Shown: positions 1 through 9,800 of the stretch, in pieces
How the letters are laid out: every line of letters begins with the position of its first letter
How positions within the stretch are numbered: the stretch's first letter is position 1
From: an uncultured Prolixibacteraceae bacterium
GTDB lineage: Bacteria; Bacteroidota; Bacteroidia; Bacteroidales; Prolixibacteraceae
Length of the DNA: 64,000 nt
Direction of reading: 5' to 3'
Assembly: GCA_937915865.1 (NCBI GenBank)
Contig: CALGIG010000107.1
Location: 155,087 to 219,086 of the forward strand
Notes under the pieces: generated by a model
Seen by the model: the letters and a program-made list of their open reading frames with translations, nothing else
Told to the model about the DNA's origin: nothing
Databases searched by the model: none
Program-made: the position numbers and the translations under genes

Positions 1-445
1 GAGGATAGCCGAAATGGAACAACCGGCTTTGCAAAACTGCTTCAAAATCAATAAAATTAATGTCAAATACTTTACTGCAACCGGGTGATTCCAGGAAGAT
101 GCGATCGATTCCGGAGGGAGCTATAACGATCCCGGAAGCAGTCCCGGCCTTTTCTGTTATTTTTATTCCTTCTGAAAGGTTATATTTATCAAGCCAGCCA
201 CAGACAATTTCCCCGATAAAGTCGTTCCCGATCAGACCATTCAGGAAAACTTTCTTATTGAATTTTTTCATAGCCATCCCGGTATTGGCTACTACTCCTC
301 CAATGGAGAAATCAAGTCCATCTATTTCTATTAGCTTTCCAGGCTTAAAAAGATTAGATATGCTGGTTACAGATTCGTTTTTCTTAAATTCAGGGACAAT
401 GTCAACACAGAGGTATCCGGCAATTACGGCATCATATTTCTTCAT
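1..445 (-). CDS. PfkB-family carbohydrate kinase, C-terminus missing at window edge
   Basis: Translating the minus strand from the ATG at 443-445 gives about 148 residues open to the window edge. The N-terminus has the ribokinase/PfkB pattern: a first beta strand (IAGYLCVDIVP), the glycine-rich signature GGVVANTG at residues 49-56, then a FLNGLIGNDFIG segment typical of PfkB sugar kinases. The family phosphorylates sugars or nucleosides with ATP in the cytoplasm. The start overlaps the stop of the upstream isomerase-like gene by one base (TGATG), so the two are translationally coupled. Together with the MFS permease this gives an uptake-isomerise-phosphorylate route, but the sugar cannot be named. 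The overlapping plus-strand frame at 60-632 is a shadow. Confidence 0.85.
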   Translation of the reverse strand, partial: MKKYDAVIAGYLCVDIVPEFKKNESVTSISNLFKPGKLIEIDGLDFSIGGVVANTGMAMKKFNKKVFLNGLIGNDFIGEIVCGWLDKYNLSEGIKITEKAGTASGIVIAPSGIDRIFLESPGCSKVFDINFIDFEAVLQSRLFHFGYP

Positions 446-1803
446 CAGACAACTTTTATATCCTTTAAATAACAGAAGTCGCACAATGCCTGAGAATGAT
501 CGCCATAAGCGATTATGTAATGCTGACCCGATATTTTTTGAGCAAATTCTTCGACCGGCGAGTCAAGGAATATTTCAAGACTGGGCAATTGAGGAGCGGG
601 ATAATCCCATCCGGCTTCTTCCCATGATTTAAGTTTTCCTTCGCCGGTACAGATGTGCATGGTATAGCGATCTCCGGTATTCGATAAACGGGCCATAGTC
701 AGCCTACCGGTTTTTATCGTCGAAATATTCAGAAGGCCACCACCGATGTTTCCGAAAGCTGCAGGAGTCACTTTCACTTTCCCATCGACCACTTCGGCAG
801 GTACAAAATCAGGAACACCTAAAAGGACACTATCTTCAAAGAATTCGTAGAATTCGAGGTAGGCAGCACATTGACCTGTAATGTGTTTGACAACCAATTG
901 GGTTACGGCGCCCATCGCATCATTTTCAGGAATGGTACAGATATTCATTTCGTCGGAGAGCAACATGAAAATCATGGCAGGCGGAAAATTCAACAGTTTT
1001 TTCATCCCGTCAACATCTTTTAACGAGATGGCATTGAACCCGTTTGCTTCGGCAATTTTACGGACTGCAAAATAATAGCGTATTCCTTTCCGAAGAAAAT
1101 CATCGTTGGCAGGTTTTTCAAAAACCCATTCGACTTTGATTTTTGCCAATAAGTGTTCAACTTTTGCTTCGTCAATATTTTCGCTTATCCTGAGCATTTC
1201 GAGCATTTCGAAAAACTCTATTTCGGTCCCGATTTTACTTTTCAGCGACAAGCCTTCATAAAGGGTATTGTAGAGTTTCATATCACGGTAGCCCATCATC
1301 CCGACCTTGGTCTTCGCAACCGATTTTGCGGCTGAAGCAGCCAATGCAAAACTTTTGATTTTATCCAGGGGCGAAGGTTTCCCAATCACATTATAAACAT
1401 ACCTGAACTTATACCCCAGATCGTCGAACACTTTCCGAAGAGCAGTAGTTCCGGCTTGTGGCGCGGCTGTTACCACACGCTCGTTTTTGCTATCGCCTGC
1501 AAGCCCCCAAAGAATCATCGGTTTTTCTTTAAACGCGTTGGTTATGGAAATCACCGCGTGAGATGGTATCCAACCGGCAATACATATAATCAGTAAATCA
1601 AAATCGTTTTTTGACAAATCGCTTAAAGCCCTTTTTACGTCTTTTCCTTCAGGATCGTCAGTGACATGATCGGTTGTTATTACTGAAAAACCAAGGGATT
1701 TTATTTCTTCAAATGCAGTTGAACACTTGTCTTTAATTAATTGCTGTGGGGAATTAATTTCACCAAATCCCACGAATGCAGCTTTAACAATCATTTTATC
1801 CAT
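445..1803 (-). CDS. L-fucose/L-arabinose isomerase-like protein
   Basis: 452 residues from the chosen ATG at 1801-1803. The open frame extends 35 codons further upstream, but that part lies inside the MFS gene and encodes an MFS-frame shadow. The protein resembles the L-fucose isomerase-like fold: an N-terminal Rossmann-like domain (AAFVGFGEIN), a segment with ICIAGWIPSHAV and ILWGLAGD, then acidic metal-site candidates near EMNICTIPENDAMGAV and a beta-rich C-terminal domain ending in DFCYLKDIKVV. Such enzymes interconvert aldoses and ketoses with a divalent metal. It overlaps the MFS stop by 8 bases and the kinase start by 1 base. The substrate is unknown; a non-catalytic role or another substrate in this family is possible. 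Confidence 0.75.
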   Translation of the reverse strand: MDKMIVKAAFVGFGEINSPQQLIKDKCSTAFEEIKSLGFSVITTDHVTDDPEGKDVKRALSDLSKNDFDLLIICIAGWIPSHAVISITNAFKEKPMILWGLAGDSKNERVVTAAPQAGTTALRKVFDDLGYKFRYVYNVIGKPSPLDKIKSFALAASAAKSVAKTKVGMMGYRDMKLYNTLYEGLSLKSKIGTEIEFFEMLEMLRISENIDEAKVEHLLAKIKVEWVFEKPANDDFLRKGIRYYFAVRKIAEANGFNAISLKDVDGMKKLLNFPPAMIFMLLSDEMNICTIPENDAMGAVTQLVVKHITGQCAAYLEFYEFFEDSVLLGVPDFVPAEVVDGKVKVTPAAFGNIGGGLLNISTIKTGRLTMARLSNTGDRYTMHICTGEGKLKSWEEAGWDYPAPQLPSLEIFLDSPVEEFAQKISGQHYIIAYGDHSQALCDFCYLKDIKVV

Positions 1804-2995
1804 TTTTAGTTTGTATTTTTCTGTTATTAAGAATTGCAACAAAAAATAAATAGCATAGACATAAAACCGGGACAACAAAAGCGGCCTGTATGGAAGTAGC
1901 ATCGGCAACTATGCCCATAACCGGAGGAATAAAAGCGCCACCTGCAATGGCAGACACCAATAACCCGGATAACTCATTGGTGTGTTCGGGCAAATGGTCG
2001 ATTGTTATGGAAAAAATCAGTGGGAAGATATTGGCAAATCCAAGTCCTACAAAGAATATCCCAATTAATGTTAGTGCAAATAACCCGCTGAAAATCAAAA
2101 TTAATCCTGTTAATGCCATCAGTATCGTAAATAACAGCAATCGTCCAGGCGTAATGCGAGACATAATTAGCGAACCCAAAAACCTTCCGGCCAATATAGG
2201 AAGGTAAAAAAGTGACCAGCTGATGAGCAAACCCAATTTTTCAACATTAATCTGAAATTTTTCGTTTAGTAAAATGGGGATATGAGCGCTCATGGATATC
2301 TCAACACCACAATAAATGAAAATGCCAACAACCATGGCCAAAACGTATCCGTTTTTAAGCAGTTTAAAACATGATTTGAAGGATGCGTGATGATCATCAT
2401 TTGTTTTCTTCTCTGTTATTTTCACCATATTTAAACCAAGCAAACTGATCAGTATCAGGCCTGAGAAGATAGGAAATAAGATACTCCAGTCCAGTCTAAA
2501 AGCCCGGAGCATTATAACAGGTAAAAGAAAACCCATTGAAGAACCGACTGTAATGATAGATTGTGCAAACGAAAGGTTTTTTGAATAGTGACCTTCTTCA
2601 GAAATATCGCGCATAATGGGGTTCCCAGCAACCTGAAGGATTGACCCACCAGCTCCTAAAAGCAAAATTGCTGACAGAATCTTATAAAATTGCAATATTG
2701 AACTTCCGTCAACATCCATCTTCCCATACATTCCTGAATAAATAGGAATTACAAGCCCTGTAAGAGCAATAGCAAGCCCCATGTTCAGGATAAATTTCTT
2801 CCCTTTTCTGTCCTGCAACAATCCTATTGGAACTGAAAGCAGACCATACATGATATAGGCCAGCATAGGCAGTAAAGAGGCCATGGTATTTGAAATTTTG
2901 AAGGATTCTTTGGCCAGGCTAACCATAGGTCCTGCTGAATCAATTAGCCCCATGGCCAAAAAAATCATGTAAATCGGGATCGTTTTTATTTTCAC
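1796..2995 (-). CDS. MFS sugar permease (FucP-like)
   Basis: 399 residues with about twelve hydrophobic segments and the MFS loop 2-3 motif (VPIGLLQDRKGKKF, around residue 60). No signal peptide. Major facilitator proteins of this type import sugars across the inner membrane by proton symport. It is the first gene of a three-gene minus-strand operon with an isomerase-like gene (8-base overlap) and a PfkB kinase, so a monosaccharide substrate is likely. A perfect -7 box lies at 3015-3022, giving a very short leader. The AraC gene diverges 94 bases upstream and is the likely regulator. Substrate is inferred from context only. Confidence 0.82.
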   Translation of the reverse strand: MKIKTIPIYMIFLAMGLIDSAGPMVSLAKESFKISNTMASLLPMLAYIMYGLLSVPIGLLQDRKGKKFILNMGLAIALTGLVIPIYSGMYGKMDVDGSSILQFYKILSAILLLGAGGSILQVAGNPIMRDISEEGHYSKNLSFAQSIITVGSSMGFLLPVIMLRAFRLDWSILFPIFSGLILISLLGLNMVKITEKKTNDDHHASFKSCFKLLKNGYVLAMVVGIFIYCGVEISMSAHIPILLNEKFQINVEKLGLLISWSLFYLPILAGRFLGSLIMSRITPGRLLLFTILMALTGLILIFSGLFALTLIGIFFVGLGFANIFPLIFSITIDHLPEHTNELSGLLVSAIAGGAFIPPVMGIVADATSIQAAFVVPVLCLCYLFFVAILNNRKIQTKNG

Positions 2996-3014
2996 CGTTA
3001 TAATTTTTATTAGC

Positions 3015-3022
3015 CAAAACTA
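3015..3022 (-). promoter_or_regulatory. Bacteroidota -7 box for the sugar operon
   Basis: The minus strand reads TAGTTTTG, an exact match to the TAnnTTTG box of the primary sigma factor in Bacteroidota. It would start transcription near 3009, about 14 bases before the MFS ATG. I see no convincing -33 TTG at the usual spacing, consistent with a promoter that needs an activator such as the divergent AraC protein. Confidence 0.45.
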
Positions 3023-3128
3023 CTTTGCCAGAGTACTATAAAAAACGACTACCTTTCCAAATAATGACACTGTATTTGCATAAATTAATATGGTTTTATA
3101 TTTTTCAGAACAATTTCAACAAAAAACC

Positions 3129-4001
3129 ATGCAGCCGAAACTTGAGAAAGTATTTCCCAATTATGCTTCGTCCATTGCAGTAAAACGAGAGATAACCCCT
3201 TTTATGGATTATCCCTTGCATTATCATCCGGAATTTGAAATCATTTATGTCGAGAAAAGTTATGGTATTCGATTAATGGGAAATCATATCGGACATTTCA
3301 ACGACGGGGATTTAATGTTTATTAGTCCGAACCTGCCACACGTATGGAAAAACGATAATGATTTTTATCAGAATAATAAAAACTTCTTTGTTGATGTGTA
3401 TGTCATTCATTTCCGGAAAGATGCCCTGAAAAATGGTTTTTTTGACCTTCCTGAATTCGCTCATATCAGAAAGCTTTTTCAACTTGGTCAGCGAGGAATG
3501 TTGATAAAAAAAACCGATCAACAAAAAATAATTGACCTTATTAAAAGTGTTTATAATTCTTCAGGTATTGACCGACTGACTTTATTTCTGAAGACACTTG
3601 ATGAAATCTCTAAAACAAATGATTATGAATTGCTTTCCAGTCAGGGTTTTACCAATTCGCTTACCAATTCCGATTCGGAAAGGATAAACAAAGTGATGAA
3701 TTTCCTGATGGAAAATTATACTCGTGAAATTGAGCTCGACGAGGTTGCTCATCTTGTAAATCTAAATAAATCATCCTTTTGCCGGTATTTCAAATACCGG
3801 ACCCACAAAACTTGTTCGCAATTCTTGAATGAAATAAGGATTGCACATGCTTGCAAGTTGCTTATTAATAGTAAAAAATCAATATCTGAAATTTGTTATG
3901 AAATAGGTTATAACAACATATCTCATTTTAATAGACAGTTTAAACAAATAGCCGGATCTACTGCCAAAGAATATAAGAGAAGATATTTGAATTTTGTTTA
4001 A
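3129..4001 (+). CDS. AraC-family transcriptional regulator
   Basis: 290 residues from the ATG at 3129; an earlier in-frame ATG at 3090 would add 13 poorly conserved-looking residues. The N-terminal half is a cupin-like sensing domain (HYHPEFEIIYVEKS, then GDLMFISPNLPHVW). The last 100 residues carry two helix-turn-helix motifs, the second being ISEICYEIGYNNISHFNRQF, diagnostic of AraC/XylS proteins. These bind a small ligand, often a sugar, and activate a nearby operon. It is transcribed divergently from the MFS/isomerase/kinase operon and most likely controls it. Confidence 0.9.
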   Translation: MQPKLEKVFPNYASSIAVKREITPFMDYPLHYHPEFEIIYVEKSYGIRLMGNHIGHFNDGDLMFISPNLPHVWKNDNDFYQNNKNFFVDVYVIHFRKDALKNGFFDLPEFAHIRKLFQLGQRGMLIKKTDQQKIIDLIKSVYNSSGIDRLTLFLKTLDEISKTNDYELLSSQGFTNSLTNSDSERINKVMNFLMENYTREIELDEVAHLVNLNKSSFCRYFKYRTHKTCSQFLNEIRIAHACKLLINSKKSISEICYEIGYNNISHFNRQFKQIAGSTAKEYKRRYLNFV

Positions 4002-4176
4002 AATAATTCTTCACATGTAATTTTCTGACCTGATGTTTATCAGAAAAAAAAGATAAAACAGCTGTTATTTGTAAAAATAGGTATTTGTACTTGCTGTTTA
4101 GCTTAAAAGTCCAGATTAAATCAGACAATTAAACCCGTCTTTTGGTTTTTGAGTAGAGGTTTCGCCCCAAAATATT

Positions 4177-4965
4177 CTATTGGTTTAGTTTAGCTTCAAG
4201 CTTTTTAGCCTTGTATTGCGAAATTTTAAAATGAATACTGTCAAGCCGATAAGCCTTAAGGTAAAAGATGTGAGCTTTTTTGAAGTCTTGAGCTTTGAGA
4301 TAATAATCGCCCATCGAATCGTAGGCGTTAGGGTTTTTGGGCACAATATTTATGTACTTCAGAAAATAGGATAAGGCATCTTCAAGTTTATTTTGCTCCA
4401 GATAGTTATAAGCTAGTTTATTGTAAAGTGGCGCAGGATTTTTTGCGAACTCAAGGATGTGCTGGTAAGTATTGTTTTGGCCGGGCCAATCTCCATCAAA
4501 TCCTTGGAATGTAGCTAAAATATCATAAGCCAATAATGATTCAGGATTCATCTTAACCAATTTTAATCCGTATGCCGTAACATTGGAAACAGGGTTTTCA
4601 ACCAATTTTTTTAGAGCATCCTGAATCGTTTTTTCCGATTCGGTTAATGTATAACTGCTTGTTAAAGCCTTTTGTGCGCTGATCTTGAATCTGGTCATAT
4701 CATTTAAATGAAAATAATACAGAGCCAGCGAAACATTTGGCATTATAAAATTAGGTTCGGCATCGGCGGCTTTCTGAAAACAATCGACAGCTTTATACAG
4801 GTCAACATCCATAAAAGCAGTTACTCCGGTTGCATATAATTCCTGTGCCTGTTTTGATGTAGAAGAAACCGGAAAGTCAGGCAATCCCATTTCCTTCGAA
4901 AATCCTGAAAATGAGACAAATAACGTGAGGAAGATTAAACTAATATTTCTTCTAAGTGTCTTCAT
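4177..4965 (-). CDS. Secreted tetratricopeptide-repeat protein
   Basis: 262 residues with an N-terminal signal peptide (hydrophobic core ISLIFLTLFVSFSGFS). The rest is helical with repeated TPR units, for example the pairs around DLYKAVDCFQKAADAEPN, KLEDALSYFLKYINIVPKNP and DFKKAHIFYLKAYRLD. TPR proteins act as scaffolds; no enzymatic motif is visible. It is separated from the SusD gene by about 310 bases that include a terminator at 5189-5225, so it is probably its own unit. Function unknown. Confidence 0.8.
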   Translation of the reverse strand: MKTLRRNISLIFLTLFVSFSGFSKEMGLPDFPVSSTSKQAQELYATGVTAFMDVDLYKAVDCFQKAADAEPNFIMPNVSLALYYFHLNDMTRFKISAQKALTSSYTLTESEKTIQDALKKLVENPVSNVTAYGLKLVKMNPESLLAYDILATFQGFDGDWPGQNNTYQHILEFAKNPAPLYNKLAYNYLEQNKLEDALSYFLKYINIVPKNPNAYDSMGDYYLKAQDFKKAHIFYLKAYRLDSIHFKISQYKAKKLEAKLNQ

Positions 4966-5279
4966 GATATTTTGATTAAAAATGGCGAATAAAAATACAG
5001 ATAAAAAGTTTATACATGCAACATAGATGAACTAATTTGAAATCGGGGCATAATCTTTAAATTGAATTATTTTCGTTTTAATAACAGTTATTAATATTGA
5101 AAAGTTGTGTTTTTAGAGGTTCCGTATTTGACTGAATAAAAATGTACTTATAGGAGTGGCAATAAATATTTTGATACGGAATAAAACGAAAGAATCCCAC
5201 AACAACGGAAGCTGTGGGATTCTTTTTGAGTTGAAATAAGAAGTTACATTAAGTAACTCTTTATAATTAAGCCATTTTC
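4966..5279. other. Intergenic spacer upstream of the TPR gene
   Basis: No gene is visible. It contains the susD-side terminator hairpin (5189-5225) and AT-rich sequence at 4970-5160 where the TPR gene promoter should lie; I found no clear TAnnTTTG match there. Confidence 0.5.
5189..5225 (-). terminator. Terminator after susD
   Basis: Perfect inverted repeat AGAATCCCAC (5191-5200) / GTGGGATTCT (5214-5223), extended by two A-T pairs, with a 13-base loop. On the minus strand it is followed by a T-rich run. It lies about 55 bases beyond the SusD stop and ends the SusC-SusD operon. Confidence 0.8.
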
Positions 5280-6857
5280 TTATTTGCTTGCGTATCCTGT
5301 ATTCTGAACTAGTTTAGGGTTACGTTGCAATTCGCTCAGCGAAATCGGGAAAACAAGGTCGGTTTCCTTAAATGTTGCACCGGCAGCATTCTTCGATCCA
5401 ATTAGGTCAACATACGTAACTTTTCCTTTTTCGGTATCCGAAATAACCGGGAATTTCTTTGTGCGAACGCAATCGTCCCACAACTTAAATTCAAGAGGGA
5501 ACTCACGAATTCTTTCTGTCCAGCAGGTTTCAATAAAATCTTGTTTTGACAATGCTAACAAGCTCGACTTGATTTCTGCTTCAGTTTTTCCTTCGGTGTT
5601 GGCGCGGAATTGAATTTTTGCGAGGTAGCCAGCAGCTTCACTGGTAACACCATCGGTTTGTGCAATTGCTTCAGCATAATCCAGGTAGGCTTCAGCCAAG
5701 CGGTAAAAGTTCCAGTCTTTGGTTCCTTTTCCTGTGCTTAACACAGCATTTTCGTCGAAATAATACCAGCAGCCAGCTTGTCCTTCAGGAGCAGTCCATG
5801 TTTTTCCATTGTTTGGATTGGTATAATTCCAATGGAAGAACTGATTAGGCTGAATACGCAAGTCGGTGTTTTTATATACGTTCAGGAACAGATTGGTTGG
5901 CCCATATACTCTTTCAAAAATGGAATAAGTCCCAAAAACAGCAGTTGCCGATGATGAGAAAGCGTATGTTGGCCACCAGCTGCTGTTGGCTATGCTGGCA
6001 TTGTATTCCTGACAATAGATAACTTCGTCCAGATCGTCGGTTGAACGTAATTTGTTGTAAGCGCTGTTGCTTGCTAAATCGGTGTTTGCTGTCAGCGAGT
6101 GCGACGATTCTACTACGATTTTAGCGTAGGTTTTTGCATTGGCATAGTCCCCCTGGTGAAAATAAACATCAGCAAGTACCATTGCAGCAACATATTTGGT
6201 GATACGGTGTCCATTGGCGGTAAATGTAACAGCAGGCAAAGCATCAACAGCTTCTTTCAGGTCAATTTCAATTTGTGCATAAACATTTGCAGTTGCTGTT
6301 CTTTCAGAATACAGATTTTCGAGAGTTGAAGGTTCGAGCAGTAAAGGTACATCGCCGAAAGTTTTTACCAGGTAAAAATAGTTGAATGCCCTGAAGAATT
6401 TGGCTTCGGCCATCAGTCGTTTGGATGTGTTCGAATCCATACTGATGTTTGGAATACTGGCAATTGCGTTATTAGCGACATTAATAGCCGAATAGCAGTT
6501 ATCCCAAATATCGTCAGAAGTGTCAGATATTTCGTTGGTGTGATCCTGACGGGTTAATAATCTGGAATATTTACATACAACTTCCTGTCCTTCGTAGCTG
6601 TTGCTGAAATAGCCGGTTAACATTCCAGTAATAGAGGCTTTTGGTCCGATGTATGCACTTCCTGCATTTGAGATTCGGCCAGGAGCTCCGTTACGGTACA
6701 AGTAGTTTATGTTCGATTCAGCCTGAGCTTCGGTTTTGTAGTAATCTACGTCAGTTAAAGCTGACTTTGGACTTTCTTCCAGAAAACTGTTACATGAGGT
6801 CAGAAAGAGGAGTCCTAATGATAGAAATATGAATATCTTTTTCATGTTGTTTTTCAT
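5280..6857 (-). CDS. SusD/RagB-family outer-membrane glycan-binding lipoprotein
   Basis: 525 residues from the ATG at 6855-6857 (a second ATG, MKKIFIF, is at 6843-6845). Lipoprotein signal peptide with the lipobox LFLTSC at the end of the hydrophobic core. The typical SusD N-terminus (FLEESPKSALTD) and TPR-like helices (RLMAEAKFFRAFNYFYLVKTFGDVPLL) are present, as is the C-terminal region with RNPKLVQNTGY. SusD proteins sit on the cell surface over a SusC channel and deliver oligosaccharide or another nutrient. The gene starts 11 bases after the SusC stop. No glycoside hydrolase is adjacent, so the substrate is unknown. Confidence 0.93.
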   Translation of the reverse strand: MKNNMKKIFIFLSLGLLFLTSCNSFLEESPKSALTDVDYYKTEAQAESNINYLYRNGAPGRISNAGSAYIGPKASITGMLTGYFSNSYEGQEVVCKYSRLLTRQDHTNEISDTSDDIWDNCYSAINVANNAIASIPNISMDSNTSKRLMAEAKFFRAFNYFYLVKTFGDVPLLLEPSTLENLYSERTATANVYAQIEIDLKEAVDALPAVTFTANGHRITKYVAAMVLADVYFHQGDYANAKTYAKIVVESSHSLTANTDLASNSAYNKLRSTDDLDEVIYCQEYNASIANSSWWPTYAFSSSATAVFGTYSIFERVYGPTNLFLNVYKNTDLRIQPNQFFHWNYTNPNNGKTWTAPEGQAGCWYYFDENAVLSTGKGTKDWNFYRLAEAYLDYAEAIAQTDGVTSEAAGYLAKIQFRANTEGKTEAEIKSSLLALSKQDFIETCWTERIREFPLEFKLWDDCVRTKKFPVISDTEKGKVTYVDLIGSKNAAGATFKETDLVFPISLSELQRNPKLVQNTGYASK

Positions 6858-6868
6858 ATTTAAGTTAG

Positions 6869-9800
6869 TTAAAATGTTACGTTTACGCCAAGTGTCCATG
6901 TTCTGGCACGAGGATAAGCGAAGAAGGTCATGTTTTGACCGAACTTATTTGAGTCACCCTGTGATGTTGATTCCGGATCGTAACCATTGTATTTGCTTGA
7001 GCAAATCATGAATGCGTTATTCACGTTGGTGTAAAGGCGTAAGTTCGAGATTCCCAGCGATTTGCATTTTGCTCCTGGAATATTGTAGCTAAGTTGAATA
7101 AGGTTTGCTCTCAGATACGAACCATCTGCAATCCAGCCCGAATCAACTGTTGTATTTTGTCCGGCATGACCAGAGTTACACAAATAAATGGCTTGTTCCA
7201 TTGTATTTGGATTGCTTCCATTGTATGCATCGTACAAAATATTTTTCAACCCATTGGTAATACCAAAACGGTCATAAGTTGAATGGTAGAACTGCTGCAT
7301 GGTCTCAACACCCCAAACAAACTGTAAATCAACAGTCAATTCAAAGTTTTTGTACGAGAAGTTGTTTACAAAACTACCTGTCCAGTCTGGCATTCCTTTA
7401 CCAATGATTTCTTTTTCAGTTGTACGTTTGGCGCGGCCAACCTGGCTTTTTTCGCAAGTACCGGCTTCGTAGTCTTGTTCTGTATAAACACCTAATCTTC
7501 TGTATCCATAAAAACTACTTAAATTATGGCCAACTCGCAAAATACTTTCAGAACCACCAACCCAGCCATTCAATTCAATGTCTTCGTCGTTTTCTCCAAG
7601 GTGAAGAATTTTATTCTTGTTGTAGTTCAGGTTCAATGTCGAATTCCATGTAAAGCTCTTCTTTCGCACCGGAGTTGCGTTAATCATAATGTCGAAACCT
7701 TCGTTTTGAACTGATCCGATGTTTTTGTAGATCGAACTATAGCCCGAAGAGGTTGGAAGAGGGCAGTCGAGCAACAAGTCGGTTGTTTTTTTGTGGTAAT
7801 AAGAAACGTCAAAATTCAGGCGGTTGTTAAGTACTCCAAGGTTGAACCCGAAATCGAACTGGGCTGTTTTTTCCCATTTCAGATCAGGATTTGGCATTGA
7901 GCTTATGTATGAATATGGAGCACGTGAACCGTCTAAAAGCAAAGTACCCGAACTAACTGAAGCCAGCGATTGGTAAGGATCAATTTCTGAGTTACCGGTC
8001 AAACCATAACTGGTATGCAGTTTAAGAGTACTGATTGTCATATTGTCTTTCAGGAAATCTTCTTGCGACACATTCCATGCTAAACCGGCTGATGGGAAGA
8101 ATGCATATTTATTGTTTTCACCGAATTTTGATGAACCGTCGTAACGGCCAGTCATTGTTGCCGAATATTTGTCTTTGTATGTATAAGCAAGCCGGAGGAA
8201 ATAAGAATTCATCGACCACTTATTGAAGTCTGAAGAAGGCGATGATGGAGTTGTGCCTGCACCCATGTTGTTCCACCCGAAGAAATCGTCGCTAAAGCCT
8301 TCTGTGTAAGAATCATCGTAGTTATAAGTTCTTTCTCCCCACGAAAGACCAGCCATTGTATTTAGACGGTGAACACCAAATACCTTGTTGTAAGTAAGAT
8401 AAGTTTCCTCCTGCCAGTAAAGTGTGTTGGTGTGAGCAATGGCAGCCCAGCCGTTTGGCATAGAGATGTTATTCAATGAAATCGACGAATAGCCTCTGTA
8501 GGTTTTGTTGTGGTTATCAACCCCGAATTGAGTTTTAAGGTCAAGTCCGTCGTAAAGATGGAACGTCAAAGCAGCATTTCCGAAAATTTGTGTGTCGTAG
8601 TTCATCCTTTTCTGCAAATCCAGAATCATTGCAGGGTTCGACATACCTTCAAACCCGAACGTATCGGCCATTGTAGAGCTTGCTGATGTTGTATAGTTAC
8701 CGTTTGTGTCGCGTACCGGCAACCATGGCAACATTTCGATCATGGTACGGCGGGCGTCCTGTCCACCACCGGTTTCCGGCGTATAGCGGCCCCATGTATG
8801 GTTGGCCATCAGGTTTACCGCCGTTGACAGCCATTTGGTTGGGTTGGCGTCGAATGAAATTTTAGCGTTCAAACGTTTACTAAACGTGTTGTTAACAACC
8901 CCTTCCTGGTCGGTGTAATTTAGGAAGGCACCTGTCGACGAGGTTTTTCCTGCCTGCTGAATATTCAGCTGGTGGTTTTGCGAGAATGCCGTGCGGGTTG
9001 CTTCTTTTTGCCAGTTGGTATCGTAAATCGGATTTCCTGAAGCGTCGAAATAGTTGCGGTCGGTAAACCAGGTAGTGCGGTCGAGCGACCAATTGTAGCC
9101 CATGTACTTGTTTTCGTTTGCAAGCCCCTGCATAAAAGCATCGCACCATTCCTGTGCGTTCAAAACATCCATATAGCGGGCAACTGTACTCACGCTTGTC
9201 GATGCCTGATAGCTAACGGTGGTTCCTTCTCCATCTTTCTTACCGCGTTTTGTAGTAACCAGGATAACACCGTTTGCACCACGAGCTCCGTAAATAGCTG
9301 CAGCAGAAGCGTCTTTTAATACTTCAATGCTTTCAATATCGTTAGGATTCATTAATCCGAAGTTTTCCATAACAACACCGTCAACAACATACAATGGGTT
9401 CGACGAAGCGTTGATGGTTGATAATCCCCTGATGACAACGCGGCTTTGGTATGCGCCGGGCTGGCTTGAGTTTGAATAGATGTTAACACCTGAAACTTTA
9501 CCTCTCAAGTTATCCAGTGCACTGAAATTTTGACTTTTAACCAGATCGGTACCTTTGGCTTGTGAAATTGATCCGGTTACATCCTGTTTTCTCATTGTAC
9601 CATAACCAATGGCTACAACCTCTTCAATGCCAATGCTTTCTTCGGTCAATGTTACGCTGATTGTGCTCTTTCCGGCTACAGGTACTTCCTGAGTTTTCAT
9701 ACCTACAAACGAGAATACCAATGTACCATTTGGTGGAACATTTGAAAGAGAGTAACCTCCGGAAGCATCGGTTATTGTTCCGTTAGTAGTTCCTTTTACA

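Noticed and set aside
60..632. 190-codon plus-strand frame at the left edge
   Set aside because: The minus strand encodes a clear PfkB kinase and the end of the isomerase-like gene there.
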